Source: Hyphomicrobiales bacterium (GTDB lineage Bacteria > Pseudomonadota > Alphaproteobacteria > Rhizobiales > Rhizobiaceae). From it: DNA of 64,000 bases. The notes under the pieces are model-generated. The model had not been told where the DNA came from and did no database searches. It saw only the letters and a program-made list of their open reading frames with translations. Of this stretch, positions 15,595 through 23,629 are shown one piece after another. Within the stretch, counting starts at the first letter, position 1. Each line of letters begins with the position of its first letter. The position numbers were made by a program, and so were the translations under genes. The stretch covers positions 124,001 to 188,000 of the forward strand of contig UCGV01000002.1 in the NCBI GenBank assembly GCA_900471925.1. Direction: 5' to 3'.

Positions 15595-16515
15595 ATGCTG
15601 ATCGGCATCCTCTGCGGTCTCGCCACCTGTGCGCTATGGGGGCTCAGCTTCGTCGCGCCGCGCGTCGTCGCGCCGTATACGACGATCGACCTGACCGTGG
15701 CGCGCTATGGGCTCTTTGCCGCCGTCAGCCTTATCCTGATGGTCAATCCGCGCTTCCGTCCGGTCGGTCTGCGGCGCTCGCTCGTGCTGACCGGCATAGC
15801 GCTCGGCAGCTTCGGTTATGTCGGCTATTTCATGAGCATTTCCTATGCCGTGCGTTATGCCGGCACGGCCATTCCGCCGCTCGTCATCGGCACGATGCCG
15901 GTGCTGCTCGCCGTCATCGCCAATTTCAAGGACAGGTCCATCGGCTGGAGCGCGCTGGCACTGCCGTTGATCCTGATTGCCGCCGGTATCGGCTGGGTGA
16001 ATGTCTCGATCTTCGCCTCCACCTCCGCTGGCGACCAGACCGGGATCCTGCTCGGTATCTTTTCGGCCCTGATCGGGCTGGCGCTCTGGGTCGTCTATGG
16101 TCTCGTCAGCGCCGCCGTCATGCAGTCGCAGGATGCGCCAAGCGCCATGCACTGGACCGCCCTGCAGGGTATCGGCGCAGGTATCGGCGCGCTCGTGCTT
16201 CTGCCTTTCACATCGCTCTGGGAGACGGTCAGCTTCACCGGCGAGCAGACCTTCCATTTCGTGCTCTGGGTCGCGGTGATGGGCATTGCCGGCTCCTGGC
16301 TTGCCACACTTTCATGGATGATTGCCGCGCGGCTTCTGCCGCTGGCGCTTGCTGCCCAGCTGATCGTCGCTGAAACTGTCTTCGGTCTGTTTTACGGCTT
16401 TCTCTTCGAGCAGCGCATGCCGACCGTGCCTGAAGCAGGCGGCGCGATCCTGCAGCTTGCCGGCGTCGGCATGGCGATTGCGATCTTCACGCCGAAGAAG
16501 GGTAAGCGCGCCTGA
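15595..16515 (+). CDS. EamA/DMT-superfamily transporter
   Basis: A 306-residue inner-membrane protein with ten predicted hydrophobic helices in two EamA repeats, beginning GILCGLATCALWGLSFVAP and ending in a Lys-rich tail (TPKKGKRA). These carriers usually export amino acids or other small metabolites. CGGAG lies upstream of the ATG. No linked regulator. It stands 72 bases before coaBC. Confidence 0.87.
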   Translation: MLIGILCGLATCALWGLSFVAPRVVAPYTTIDLTVARYGLFAAVSLILMVNPRFRPVGLRRSLVLTGIALGSFGYVGYFMSISYAVRYAGTAIPPLVIGTMPVLLAVIANFKDRSIGWSALALPLILIAAGIGWVNVSIFASTSAGDQTGILLGIFSALIGLALWVVYGLVSAAVMQSQDAPSAMHWTALQGIGAGIGALVLLPFTSLWETVSFTGEQTFHFVLWVAVMGIAGSWLATLSWMIAARLLPLALAAQLIVAETVFGLFYGFLFEQRMPTVPEAGGAILQLAGVGMAIAIFTPKKGKRA

Positions 16516-16587
16516 GCGCCAGCGATTGCATGTTTTCCGCCAAAGGCTTACGGTCTTGCCTGGTCATAAAAACGACGGGAAAAGACC

Positions 16588-17799
16588 ATGGCTCTCAGCG
16601 GCAAACGCATCCTCCTCATCATCTCGGGCGGTATCGCCGCCTATAAGAGCCTCGATCTCATCCGCCGCCTGCGCGAGCGCGGCGCTTCGGTGCGCCCGGT
16701 CATGACGAAGGGTGCGCAGGAGTTCATCACGCCGCTTGCAGTCGGAGCACTCGCCGCCGATCACGTCTTCACCGATCTCTTTTCCCGGCAGGATGAGCAG
16801 GATGTCGGCCATATCAGGCTCGCGCGCGATTGTGACCTGGTGCTGATTGCGCCCGCCACCGCCGATCTGATGGCAAAGATGGCAAATGGGCTTGCGGATG
16901 ACCTCGCCTCGACCGTGCTGCTTGCGGCAGACAAGCCGGTGCTTGCCGCGCCCGCGATGAACCCAAAAATGTGGGCGCATCCGGCCACCAAACGCAATGT
17001 CGAGACCTTGCGGCGCGACGGCATCCGCTTCATCGGCCCGATGGCCGGCGAGATGGCGGAGAGCCACGAGGCCGGCACTGGCCGAATGGCCGAACCACTC
17101 GATATCGTTGCGGCCGCGGAGGCGCTGCTCCACGATGGCCCGAAGCCGCTTGCCGGGAGGAAGGCGATCGTCACTTCAGGCCCGACGCACGAGCCGATAG
17201 ACCCGGTGCGCTATATCGCCAACCGTTCCTCCGGAAGGCAGGGACATGCCATCGCCGCCGCCCTTGCGCGGCTCGGGGCGGATGTGACGCTGGTGTCCGG
17301 TCCGGTCACGATTCCCGATCCCGTCGGTGTTCGGATGGTGCATGTCGAGCGCGCCGAGGAAATGCGCGACGCGGTGCTTGCCGCCCTTCCCGCCGATGTC
17401 GCCGTCATGGTGGCTGCGGTCGCCGACTGGCGTGTCGCCTCGGCTGCGGATCAGAAGATCAAGAAACATCCGGGCGAATCCATTCCGACGCTGGCACTGA
17501 CCGAGAACCCGGACATTCTCAAGACTGTCGGCCATCACACGACGCGACCGACACTGGTCGTCGGCTTTGCAGCGGAAACGCAGGATGTCGAGGCAAATGC
17601 CAAGCTGAAGCTGGAGCGCAAGGGTGCCGACCTGATCGTCGCCAACGACGTCTCGCCGGCAACCGGCATCATGGGGGGTACGCGCAACAGTGTGAAGCTC
17701 ATCCGCCGCGACAGTATCGAGCAATGGCCAGATCTTTCCAAGGATGAGGTAGCCGAGCGGCTGGCGGCGCTGATCGCCGAACAGCTCAAGCAGGGATAG
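16588..17799 (+). CDS. coaBC: Bifunctional phosphopantothenoylcysteine decarboxylase/synthase
   Basis: A 403-residue two-domain enzyme of coenzyme A biosynthesis: it joins cysteine to 4'-phosphopantothenate (CoaB) and decarboxylates the product (CoaC, FMN-dependent). CoaC half: ISGGIAAYK at 12-20, His75, PAMNPKMW at 122-129, GRMAEP at 165-170. CoaB half: TSGPTHEPIDPVR (196-208), ANRSSGRQG (211-219) and the lysines of DQKIKKHPGES near 288-297. The segment that carries the active-site Cys in E. coli (ACGD-x-G-x-GRM) reads AESHEAGTGRM here, a variant I associate with alphaproteobacteria. Its last bases overlap the convergent amidotransferase gene. Confidence 0.95.
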   Translation: MALSGKRILLIISGGIAAYKSLDLIRRLRERGASVRPVMTKGAQEFITPLAVGALAADHVFTDLFSRQDEQDVGHIRLARDCDLVLIAPATADLMAKMANGLADDLASTVLLAADKPVLAAPAMNPKMWAHPATKRNVETLRRDGIRFIGPMAGEMAESHEAGTGRMAEPLDIVAAAEALLHDGPKPLAGRKAIVTSGPTHEPIDPVRYIANRSSGRQGHAIAAALARLGADVTLVSGPVTIPDPVGVRMVHVERAEEMRDAVLAALPADVAVMVAAVADWRVASAADQKIKKHPGESIPTLALTENPDILKTVGHHTTRPTLVVGFAAETQDVEANAKLKLERKGADLIVANDVSPATGIMGGTRNSVKLIRRDSIEQWPDLSKDEVAERLAALIAEQLKQG

Positions 17800-18598
17800 C
17801 GACCGGTTCCGGCCTGATGTTGACGCGTTTTTCCGGCTGGAACGCCGTAATATCGATACCATCGGCATTGATCGTCACAGCGCTGCCGTCTGGGATTTCC
17901 TGCCAGGCATCGCCGTCGTCATTCAGCGGCTCGGATACGAGGCAATAACCCCCGGCAATCAACGAGGCATAGAGCGTCGGCGCCTTGCGGTCGGTCGCAT
18001 AGCGGATCGCGTAAAGCGAATTGCCGTCCGAGAAAGCAGCCGTGAAACGCAGGAGCACGGAACCCAGAATATTCTGCGCCAGGCCTTCGACGAAGGCGAC
18101 TGTCTCTGCCATCGCCGCAATCGGCGCATCGCGCAGGCCGAACTGCAGGGCAAGCAGGAACATGAGCTCGGAATCCGTCGTGCCGCTGCGGGCATTGAAG
18201 AGTTCGTCGTCGAGCATGGTTTCCATCGGCCGGCGCAGGCGCTCGAAGCCGGAAATCTGGCCATTGTGCATGAAGGACCAGGTTTCATGGGTGAAGGGAT
18301 GGCAATTGTCGCGCCGCGTGCCGCCGCCGGTCGCGGCGCGCACATGGGCGAGGAAGAGCGGTGAGCGGATCTGCCGCGCCAGGCTTTTCAGATTGCAATC
18401 GGACCAGGCCGGCAGGATATCGCGGTAGCGGCCGGGCTCGGGCCTGTCGCCGTACCAGGCGATGCCGAAACCGTCGCCATTCGTCGCCGTCTTGGCGCGG
18501 GTGGCGCAATGGGATTGCTCGATCAGGGAATGGGCAGGCGAAGATACCAACTCCTCCAGATAGAGGGGGGTTCCGCGATAGGCTGCCCAGCGACACAT
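17786..18598 (-). CDS. Class II glutamine amidotransferase (YafJ-like)
   Basis: A 270-residue stand-alone Ntn-hydrolase glutaminase domain. Met is followed by the nucleophile Cys2 (MCRWAAYRG), with NGDGFGIAWYG, HVRAATGG and the HNGQISGF motif typical of purF/gltB-type class II domains. No synthase domain is attached, so its partner and product are unknown; YafJ/Egt-like roles have been proposed for relatives. Its 3' end overlaps the coaBC 3' end by 14 bases (convergent). Confidence 0.88.
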   Translation of the reverse strand: MCRWAAYRGTPLYLEELVSSPAHSLIEQSHCATRAKTATNGDGFGIAWYGDRPEPGRYRDILPAWSDCNLKSLARQIRSPLFLAHVRAATGGGTRRDNCHPFTHETWSFMHNGQISGFERLRRPMETMLDDELFNARSGTTDSELMFLLALQFGLRDAPIAAMAETVAFVEGLAQNILGSVLLRFTAAFSDGNSLYAIRYATDRKAPTLYASLIAGGYCLVSEPLNDDGDAWQEIPDGSAVTINADGIDITAFQPEKRVNIRPEPVAIPA

Positions 18599-18810
18599 GC
18601 TCTTGCTCCGGCCCGCCGCCCGCTGCGGCAGGAATGCTGAAAACGTCTATGATTGTGTGACCCTGCGACTAACAGGGGCTTAACGACCACCCGATTTGCA
18701 AGGCGAAGGTGACGAATTCTTGACAACGGCTGATATCACTTTCCGCGAAAGCCAGATGGATCTGCGTGATCGCAGCGGCGGAAAACAACTGTTTTGAAGG
18801 AGATAACCGG

Positions 18811-18936
18811 ATGCCGGCTAAAAAACAGCCATGCGATTTTTTCTTGCATATTAGAGGAATCGGCTTACCTTTGGATCATTATCAACGTAACGAAAGGAAG
18901 GTGATCCAATGTCTAATGAGTTTTCGGACCTCGTAA
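18811..18936 (+). CDS. Candidate 41-residue small ORF
   Basis: ATG preceded by AAGGAGATAACCGG, one of the best ribosome sites in the window, opens a 41-residue frame starting MPAKKQPCDFFLHIRG and ending SFRTS. The peptide is basic and has no signal sequence or known domain. It overlaps the second small ORF (18909-18980) in another frame. It may be a real small protein, a leader peptide, or a chance ORF within an RNA gene. I do not recognise it. Confidence 0.35.
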   Translation: MPAKKQPCDFFLHIRGIGLPLDHYQRNERKVIQCLMSFRTS

Positions 18937-18980
18937 TGGGCATGGAAGTGGTGATGGAAGCGAGGCAGCCCTCGTTCTAA
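18909..18980 (+). CDS. Candidate 23-residue small ORF
   Basis: ATG with AGGAAGG eight bases upstream opens a 23-residue acidic, Met-rich frame (begins MSNEFSDLVMGMEVVMEA) ending in TAA, followed by a small hairpin and then a strong terminator at 19040-19066. The arrangement of good ribosome site, short frame and immediate terminator suggests either a small protein gene or an sRNA with a coding segment. It overlaps the 41-residue frame, so translation of the two could be linked. Confidence 0.4.
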   Translation: MSNEFSDLVMGMEVVMEARQPSF

Positions 18981-18993
18981 ACCTGCCTTCCTG

Positions 18994-19012
18994 GGACCGC
19001 ACAAGACGGTCC
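18994..19012 (+). other. Small RNA hairpin
   Basis: GGACCG, seven bases, CGGTCC: a perfect 6-bp stem between the 23-residue ORF and the terminator, as expected in the 3' part of a structured short transcript. Confidence 0.35.
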
Positions 19013-19039
19013 GGTCAGTTACAGGCCAAACCTCATGGA

Positions 19040-19066
19040 AAGGGTCGCGAAAGCGGCCCTTTTTTA
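19040..19066 (+). terminator. Rho-independent terminator of the short transcript
   Basis: AAGGGTCGC, GAAA tetraloop, GCGGCCCTT: a 9-bp stem with one G-T wobble, followed by TTTTTATT. Orientation is plus. Nothing annotated ends here except the small ORFs, so it marks the end of an otherwise unannotated transcript. Confidence 0.8.
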
Positions 19067-19083
19067 TTGCCTTTGCTGGTCAA

Positions 19084-19111
19084 TTGACTCTCTTTCGAAG
19101 CAGAGCTATTC
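19084..19111 (+). promoter_or_regulatory. Probable sigma-70 promoter of the GntR gene
   Basis: TTGACT (19084-19089), 16 bases, CTATTC (19106-19111): close to the rhizobial housekeeping consensus (CTTGAC / CTATAT). The -10 box lies inside the left arm of the 35-bp palindrome, so a bound repressor would block RNA polymerase. Transcription would begin near 19118, giving a leader of about 27 bases without a ribosome site. Confidence 0.5.
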
Positions 19112-19140
19112 GTAAAGTCATCAGATGACTTTACGAATAG
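19106..19140. promoter_or_regulatory. 35-bp perfect palindrome, probable GntR autoregulatory operator
   Basis: CTATTCGTAAAGTCATC, one central base (A), then its exact reverse complement. It ends four bases before the GntR start codon and covers the likely -10 box and transcription start. FadR-type operators are usually shorter, so a perfect 17-1-17 repeat stands out. In RNA the right half would form the 5' end of the transcript. Confidence 0.75.
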
Positions 19141-19144
19141 TGTC

Positions 19145-19822
19145 ATGCGACCTCTCAACAAAACCAACCTTGCCGAGACCGCGATCGAGGCCATCCGCAG
19201 CGAAATCCTCGCCAAGCGCTGGGCCGTCGGCGAGAAACTGCCGAACGAAGCCTCACTTTCGGCCATGCTGTCCGTCAGTCGCGGCACAGTGCGCGAGGCC
19301 GTTCGCGTCCTCGTCTCGCAAGGCCTTCTGGAAACGCGGCAGGGCTCCGGCACCTATGTGCTTTCGACGACCGACAGCAGCCGGCCGCTGACCATGGCGC
19401 GGCGCGCCAGCCTGCGCGACCAGTTCGAAGCGCGCTGTGCGCTCGATGTCGAAGGCGCGCGGCTTGCGGCATTGCGCAAGACACCCGGCATCATCGCCGG
19501 ACTTCGCGCATTGCTTTCGGAGCGCGGCAATTATGAAGGCGGCGATCCGACCAGTTTCATCGAGCGCGATCTCGCCTTCCACAGAGCGGTCATCGCCGCT
19601 TCGGGCAACCGGGCAATGATCGAGATTTACGATTTCTTCTCCAACTCCATCGCGGAGACCATCGCCTCCACACTCGACAAGGCGATCCCCGAGCCTGACA
19701 TGCAGGCGCATGAGGCAATCGTCGACGCCATCGAGACCGGCGATCCCGATAGAGCCGATGCCGCCGTGCGCCGTTTCATGGCACCGATCCTTTCCGCCCT
19801 CGACCGGATGCTTCTTTCATGA
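19145..19822 (+). CDS. GntR/FadR-family transcriptional regulator
   Basis: A 225-residue FCD-type GntR regulator: winged helix at the N-terminus (AIEAIRSEILAKRWAVGEKLPNEASLSAML, then VSRGTVREAVRVLVSQGLLETRQGSGTYV) and an all-helical effector domain with the metal-ligand pattern (DLAFHRAVIAASGN; HEAIVDAIETGDPDRADAAVRRFM). No ribosome site precedes the ATG, and no in-frame start exists upstream, so it may be nearly leaderless. It overlaps the MFS gene by ATGA, so it likely represses its own operon through the palindrome at 19106-19140. Confidence 0.92.
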   Translation: MRPLNKTNLAETAIEAIRSEILAKRWAVGEKLPNEASLSAMLSVSRGTVREAVRVLVSQGLLETRQGSGTYVLSTTDSSRPLTMARRASLRDQFEARCALDVEGARLAALRKTPGIIAGLRALLSERGNYEGGDPTSFIERDLAFHRAVIAASGNRAMIEIYDFFSNSIAETIASTLDKAIPEPDMQAHEAIVDAIETGDPDRADAAVRRFMAPILSALDRMLLS

Positions 19823-21111
19823 CAATGCCGATACAGAATAACGCGCCCTCGTTCGATGCCGCCGACGAGACGATGATCGATGCCGAAATCGACAGCGTGC
19901 CGGCACCCGTGGCGCCGCAAAAGCAGAACACGACGGCCCGTTTCCTGCTCGGCGCCAGTCTGGTGCTGATCGCCTTCAACCTGCGACCGGTCTTTTCCAG
20001 CGCCTCGGCCCTGCTGCCGGAAATCCGCACCGAACTCGGCCTGTCGCCGCTTGGCGCCAGTCTCCTGACGACGCTGCCGGTCGTCTGCCTCGGCGCCTTC
20101 TCGCCGCTGGCACCGCGGCTTGCCCAGCGCATCGGCTCGGAACGCACGCTGCTCGGCGTACTTCTGCTCCTAACGCTCGGCACGGCGCTGCGGGGCCTCT
20201 CCTCCATTCCCCTGCTCTTCCTCGGAACCGCTCTTGCCGGGGCGGCAATCGCCGTCGGCAACGTGTTGCTGCCCGGATTGGTGAAGCGCGACTTCGCTAG
20301 CAATGCCGCTTTGATGACCGGCCTTTACACAATGGCACTTTGCGCGGGAGCTGCGAGCGCTGCCGGCCTGACATTGCCGATCGAGCAGGCGCTTGGCGGT
20401 TCGCTCGAAGGCGCGCTTGCCGTCTGGGCATTGCCCGCGCTGATCGTCGGACTGATCTGGCTGCCGCAGGTCCTTGCAAGCGGAAGGCAGGCGCGGCGCA
20501 GCGGCTTCCGGGTCGAAGGCCTGTGGCGGGACAGGCTCGCCTGGCAGGTAACGCTGTTCATGGGGCTGCAATCGGCACTTGCCTATTGCGTCTTCGGTTG
20601 GCTGGTCCCGATTCTCAGGGAACGCGGGCTCGACGGCGTTGCGGCCGGCGGCATTGTCTCGGCCTCGGTGATGGTGCAGGCCGCCTCCTGCCTTGTTGTG
20701 CCGCATATCGCGGTGCGTGGAAAAGACCAGCGCCTTATCAACGTGACGCTCTGCGCCTTTGCCGTGATCGCTCTTCTCGGACTGCTTTTTGCGCCGCTCT
20801 CCACCGTTTGGGTCTGGGCTATCCTGTAGGGCATCGGCCAGGGTGGGCTGATTGCCGCCGCCATGACCACGATCGTCCTGCGCTCGCGCGATCCGCATGT
20901 TGCGGCCCATCTCTCCGGCATGGCGCAATGCGTCGGCTATCTGCTCGCCGCAATCGGCCCATTCATCGTCGGCCTGATCCGCGGCTGGACGGGGAGCTTT
21001 GCCTGGTGCGCGGTGCTTTTCATCGCGCTCGGCCTCGGGGCTGCGTTCAATGGCTGGCGGGCCGGCCGCGCACTGCATGTGAATGCCCGCACCATCGATA
21101 CCGGGCAGTGA
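19819..21111 (+). pseudogene. CynX/NimT-type MFS transporter interrupted by an in-frame TAG
   Basis: The reading frame encodes a 12-helix major facilitator of the CynX/NimT group: acidic cytoplasmic tail, FNLRPVFSSASALLPEIR before the first loop, GNVLLPGLVKRDF in the middle. After 336 residues the frame meets TAG at 20827-20829, but the same frame continues with clear MFS sequence (GIGQGGLIAAAMTTIVLRSRD and two to three more helices) to the TGA at 21109-21111, giving about 430 codons in all. A CAG to TAG change would explain it. The gene starts in the ATGA overlap with the GntR gene. The truncated product lacks the last helices and is probably inactive; sequencing error is the alternative. 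Confidence 0.82.
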
Positions 21112-21210
21112 GTCGGGCTCACTCGCGCATCACCATCTCTTGATCTCCATCGAAGGCATGCGGCTGTTACCCTATCTCAGCCGCATCATGACCTGCCGGA
21201 GGAGATATCG

Positions 21211-22746
21211 TTGCGCTTTCGATCCCTGCTTTTCGTCGCCGCGCTGACTACAGCGTTTGCGCCCGCTCTCGTCCACGCACAGGAGGCCGGCGAACGTCGC
21301 GCTCCTGCCCAGCAGGCTTCATCACGCGAGGGCGTGCTGAAACTACTGCCTGCCGATTCCGTCACCGAACATGAATTGACGACAGCGGACGGACGCAAAA
21401 TTGCTTATGCGGCGACAGCCGGCACACTCGACCTCTTCGGCCAGGATGGCGGGCAGAATGCCGCGATATTCTATACCGCCTATGTCGCGAAGGGTGCGGG
21501 GCAGGACCGGCCGATCACCTTCGCCTTCAACGGTGGGCCTGGTGCTGCCTCGGCCTTCCTGCATCTCGGTCTGGTCGGCCCGAAAGTTCTGGATTTCGGG
21601 CCTGACGGGCGCGACGGCGCCAACGCCAAGCTTGTCGATAATCCGCACAGCTGGCTCGATTTCACCGATCTCGTTCTGATCGATCCTATCGGCACCGGCT
21701 GGAGCCGCACGGTGAAGGCCGATGATGCCTCGAACTACTACAATGTCGGCGCCGACGCGCAGACCATGGCGAAGGTGATCGCGCTCTACGTCGCTCACAA
21801 CAACCGGGCCAATTCGCCGAAATATCTGCTCGGCGAAAGCTATGGCGGCTTCCGCGCCGCCAAGGTCGCATCGGCCCTGCAACAGAGCCAGGGAATCATC
21901 GTCGCCGGCACCGTGATGCTCTCACCGCTGCTCGAAGGGCAGTTGATGTTCGATGCCGACCAGTTCGCGCTGGGTGCGGCACTGGAATTCCCATCGCTTG
22001 CGGCCGCCGAAGCCGACCGACGCAAGACATTCAGCGAGTCCGGCCAGCTCGATGCGGAGGCTTTCGCGCTCGGCGACTATTTGACGACGCTCGCCGGCGC
22101 AGCACCCACAGGCGATGCGGCGACAGCTTTCTACAACAAGATTTCCGGCCTTACCGGCATTCCGCTTGATGTCGTGACCCGCAATCGCGGCTTCCTTGGC
22201 AATGCCTTCGCCAAGCACACGGACCAGGAGGGCGGCGAGGTAATGAGCCCCTATGACGCGGCCTTTGCCACGCCTGACCCCTACCCGGAATCCGACTATG
22301 ATCGCGGCGACGATGCGATCCTTGACGGCTTTACGCGCGCCTATGGCGGCGCCTTTGCCGACTATGCCCGCAACGAACTCGGCTTCCAGACGGAGATGAC
22401 CTATACGCTGCTGGAAAACGACGTCAGCCGGCGCTGGGAATGGGGCAGCGGACGCGGCGGTTCACGCTTCCAGGCGAGTGCGACCGACGACATCAGGCAG
22501 ATGCTTGCCTCCAACCCGTCCTTCCATCTGCTGATCGCGCATGGCTACAGCGATCTCGTGACACCCTACGGCGTCAGCCGCTACGTGGTCGATCACCTGC
22601 CGTCGTCCCTCGCCGGCAATCGCGTGTCGCTGAAGCTCTATCGCGGCGGTCATATGTTCTATACGACAGCCGGCCAGCGCGCCGCCTTCACGGCGGATGC
22701 GAAGGCCTTCTATGCGGAGCATCCGGCCACGCCACCGGCAGATTGA
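21211..22746 (+). CDS. Peptidase S10 (serine carboxypeptidase)-family protein, secreted
   Basis: A 511-residue serine carboxypeptidase-like protein. The signal peptide is residues 1-24 (MRFRSLLFVAALTTAFAPAL, cleavage after VHA). S10 motifs: NGGPGA at 107-112 (oxyanion hole), GTGWS at 161-165, nucleophile Ser210 in GESYGG, then HGYSDLVTPY (Asp) and GGHMFY (His) near the C-terminus, so the triad is intact. The start codon is TTG, chosen because GGAGGAGA lies just upstream and the signal peptide begins there. Expected to be periplasmic; substrate unknown. Confidence 0.88.
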   Translation: MRFRSLLFVAALTTAFAPALVHAQEAGERRAPAQQASSREGVLKLLPADSVTEHELTTADGRKIAYAATAGTLDLFGQDGGQNAAIFYTAYVAKGAGQDRPITFAFNGGPGAASAFLHLGLVGPKVLDFGPDGRDGANAKLVDNPHSWLDFTDLVLIDPIGTGWSRTVKADDASNYYNVGADAQTMAKVIALYVAHNNRANSPKYLLGESYGGFRAAKVASALQQSQGIIVAGTVMLSPLLEGQLMFDADQFALGAALEFPSLAAAEADRRKTFSESGQLDAEAFALGDYLTTLAGAAPTGDAATAFYNKISGLTGIPLDVVTRNRGFLGNAFAKHTDQEGGEVMSPYDAAFATPDPYPESDYDRGDDAILDGFTRAYGGAFADYARNELGFQTEMTYTLLENDVSRRWEWGSGRGGSRFQASATDDIRQMLASNPSFHLLIAHGYSDLVTPYGVSRYVVDHLPSSLAGNRVSLKLYRGGHMFYTTAGQRAAFTADAKAFYAEHPATPPAD

Positions 22747-22794
22747 AGTGCCACAAGGGTTGCCGGAAGGCGGGACTGACCTAGTTCTTCCGGC

Positions 22795-23592
22795 ATGGCA
22801 AACGGCAATCAGCTCTTCGAAGTGCTGCCATCCGGCAGCGCCTCCCGGCAAGACGAAACCCTCTCCACACTCTCCTCCTACCTGCAGAACGGCTCTCTCT
22901 TCCTCGATATCGATGGCACATTGCTCGATCTCGCGCTGACCCCGGACGAAATATTCGTGCCACCGTCGCTTCCCCAACAGCTCGACGCTTTGTCGCAGCA
23001 GCTCGGCGGCGCATTGGCGCTGGTGACAGGCCGCGGACTTTCCTATGCCGACCGACTCTTTGCGCCCTATCAGTTTCCGATCGCTGGCCTGCACGGCGCC
23101 GAACGCCGCAACCCCGACGGAAGCATCTTCAAGGCGGAAGCGACAGCCGAGTTCGAGAGGCTGAAGATAGCGCTGCGTGCGGAAACGGCGAACTGGACCG
23201 GCATTCTCGTTGAAGACAAGGGCGCGGCAATCGCTGCCCATTTTCGTCTGGCACCGGCACGGCAGGCGGAACTTATCGTGCTGATGGAGCGTTTTGCGAG
23301 CCGTGCAGGACCGGACTGGACCTTGCAACACGGCAAGATGGTTGTCGAAATCCGGCCCGCAAGAGCCGACAAAGGCGATGCGTTGGAAAGCTTCCTTACC
23401 GTGCAACCTTTCAACGGTCGCCGCCCCATCGCCATCGGCGATGATGTCACCGACGAGGCAATGTTTGCAGCGGCAAACCGGCTTGGCGGTTACTCCATCC
23501 GTGTCGGCACGCCTTCCGGCGAAACTGCGGCGCGCGGCATTCTGCCTTCTGCCGGAGCCGTTCGCGAGATCATCGCGCGTTTTGCCAACTGA
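22795..23592 (+). CDS. otsB: Trehalose-6-phosphate phosphatase
   Basis: A 265-residue HAD-family phosphatase. Catalytic DIDGT at 38-42, the Thr/Ser-Gly motif VTGRG, and the late GDDVTDEAMF motif; the cap carries HGAERRNPDG. It dephosphorylates trehalose 6-phosphate to trehalose, an osmoprotectant. ATG lacks a clear ribosome site. It is followed 37 bases later by otsA, forming the usual two-gene operon. Confidence 0.94.
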   Translation: MANGNQLFEVLPSGSASRQDETLSTLSSYLQNGSLFLDIDGTLLDLALTPDEIFVPPSLPQQLDALSQQLGGALALVTGRGLSYADRLFAPYQFPIAGLHGAERRNPDGSIFKAEATAEFERLKIALRAETANWTGILVEDKGAAIAAHFRLAPARQAELIVLMERFASRAGPDWTLQHGKMVVEIRPARADKGDALESFLTVQPFNGRRPIAIGDDVTDEAMFAAANRLGGYSIRVGTPSGETAARGILPSAGAVREIIARFAN

Positions 23593-23629
23593 TTGCATTT
23601 GCAATTATTTACAATGAAAGGAATTTTCG

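Larger units (their letters stand above)
18599..19144. other. 546-bp intergenic region with small ORFs, hairpins and promoter
   Basis: Besides the entries listed separately (two small ORFs, a hairpin, a terminator, a GntR promoter and palindrome), the left part (18599-18800) shows no gene; CTTGAC at 18719-18724 resembles a rhizobial -35 box but lacks a good -10 at the right distance. The AT content and packed signals argue for a short independent transcript. Confidence 0.5.
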
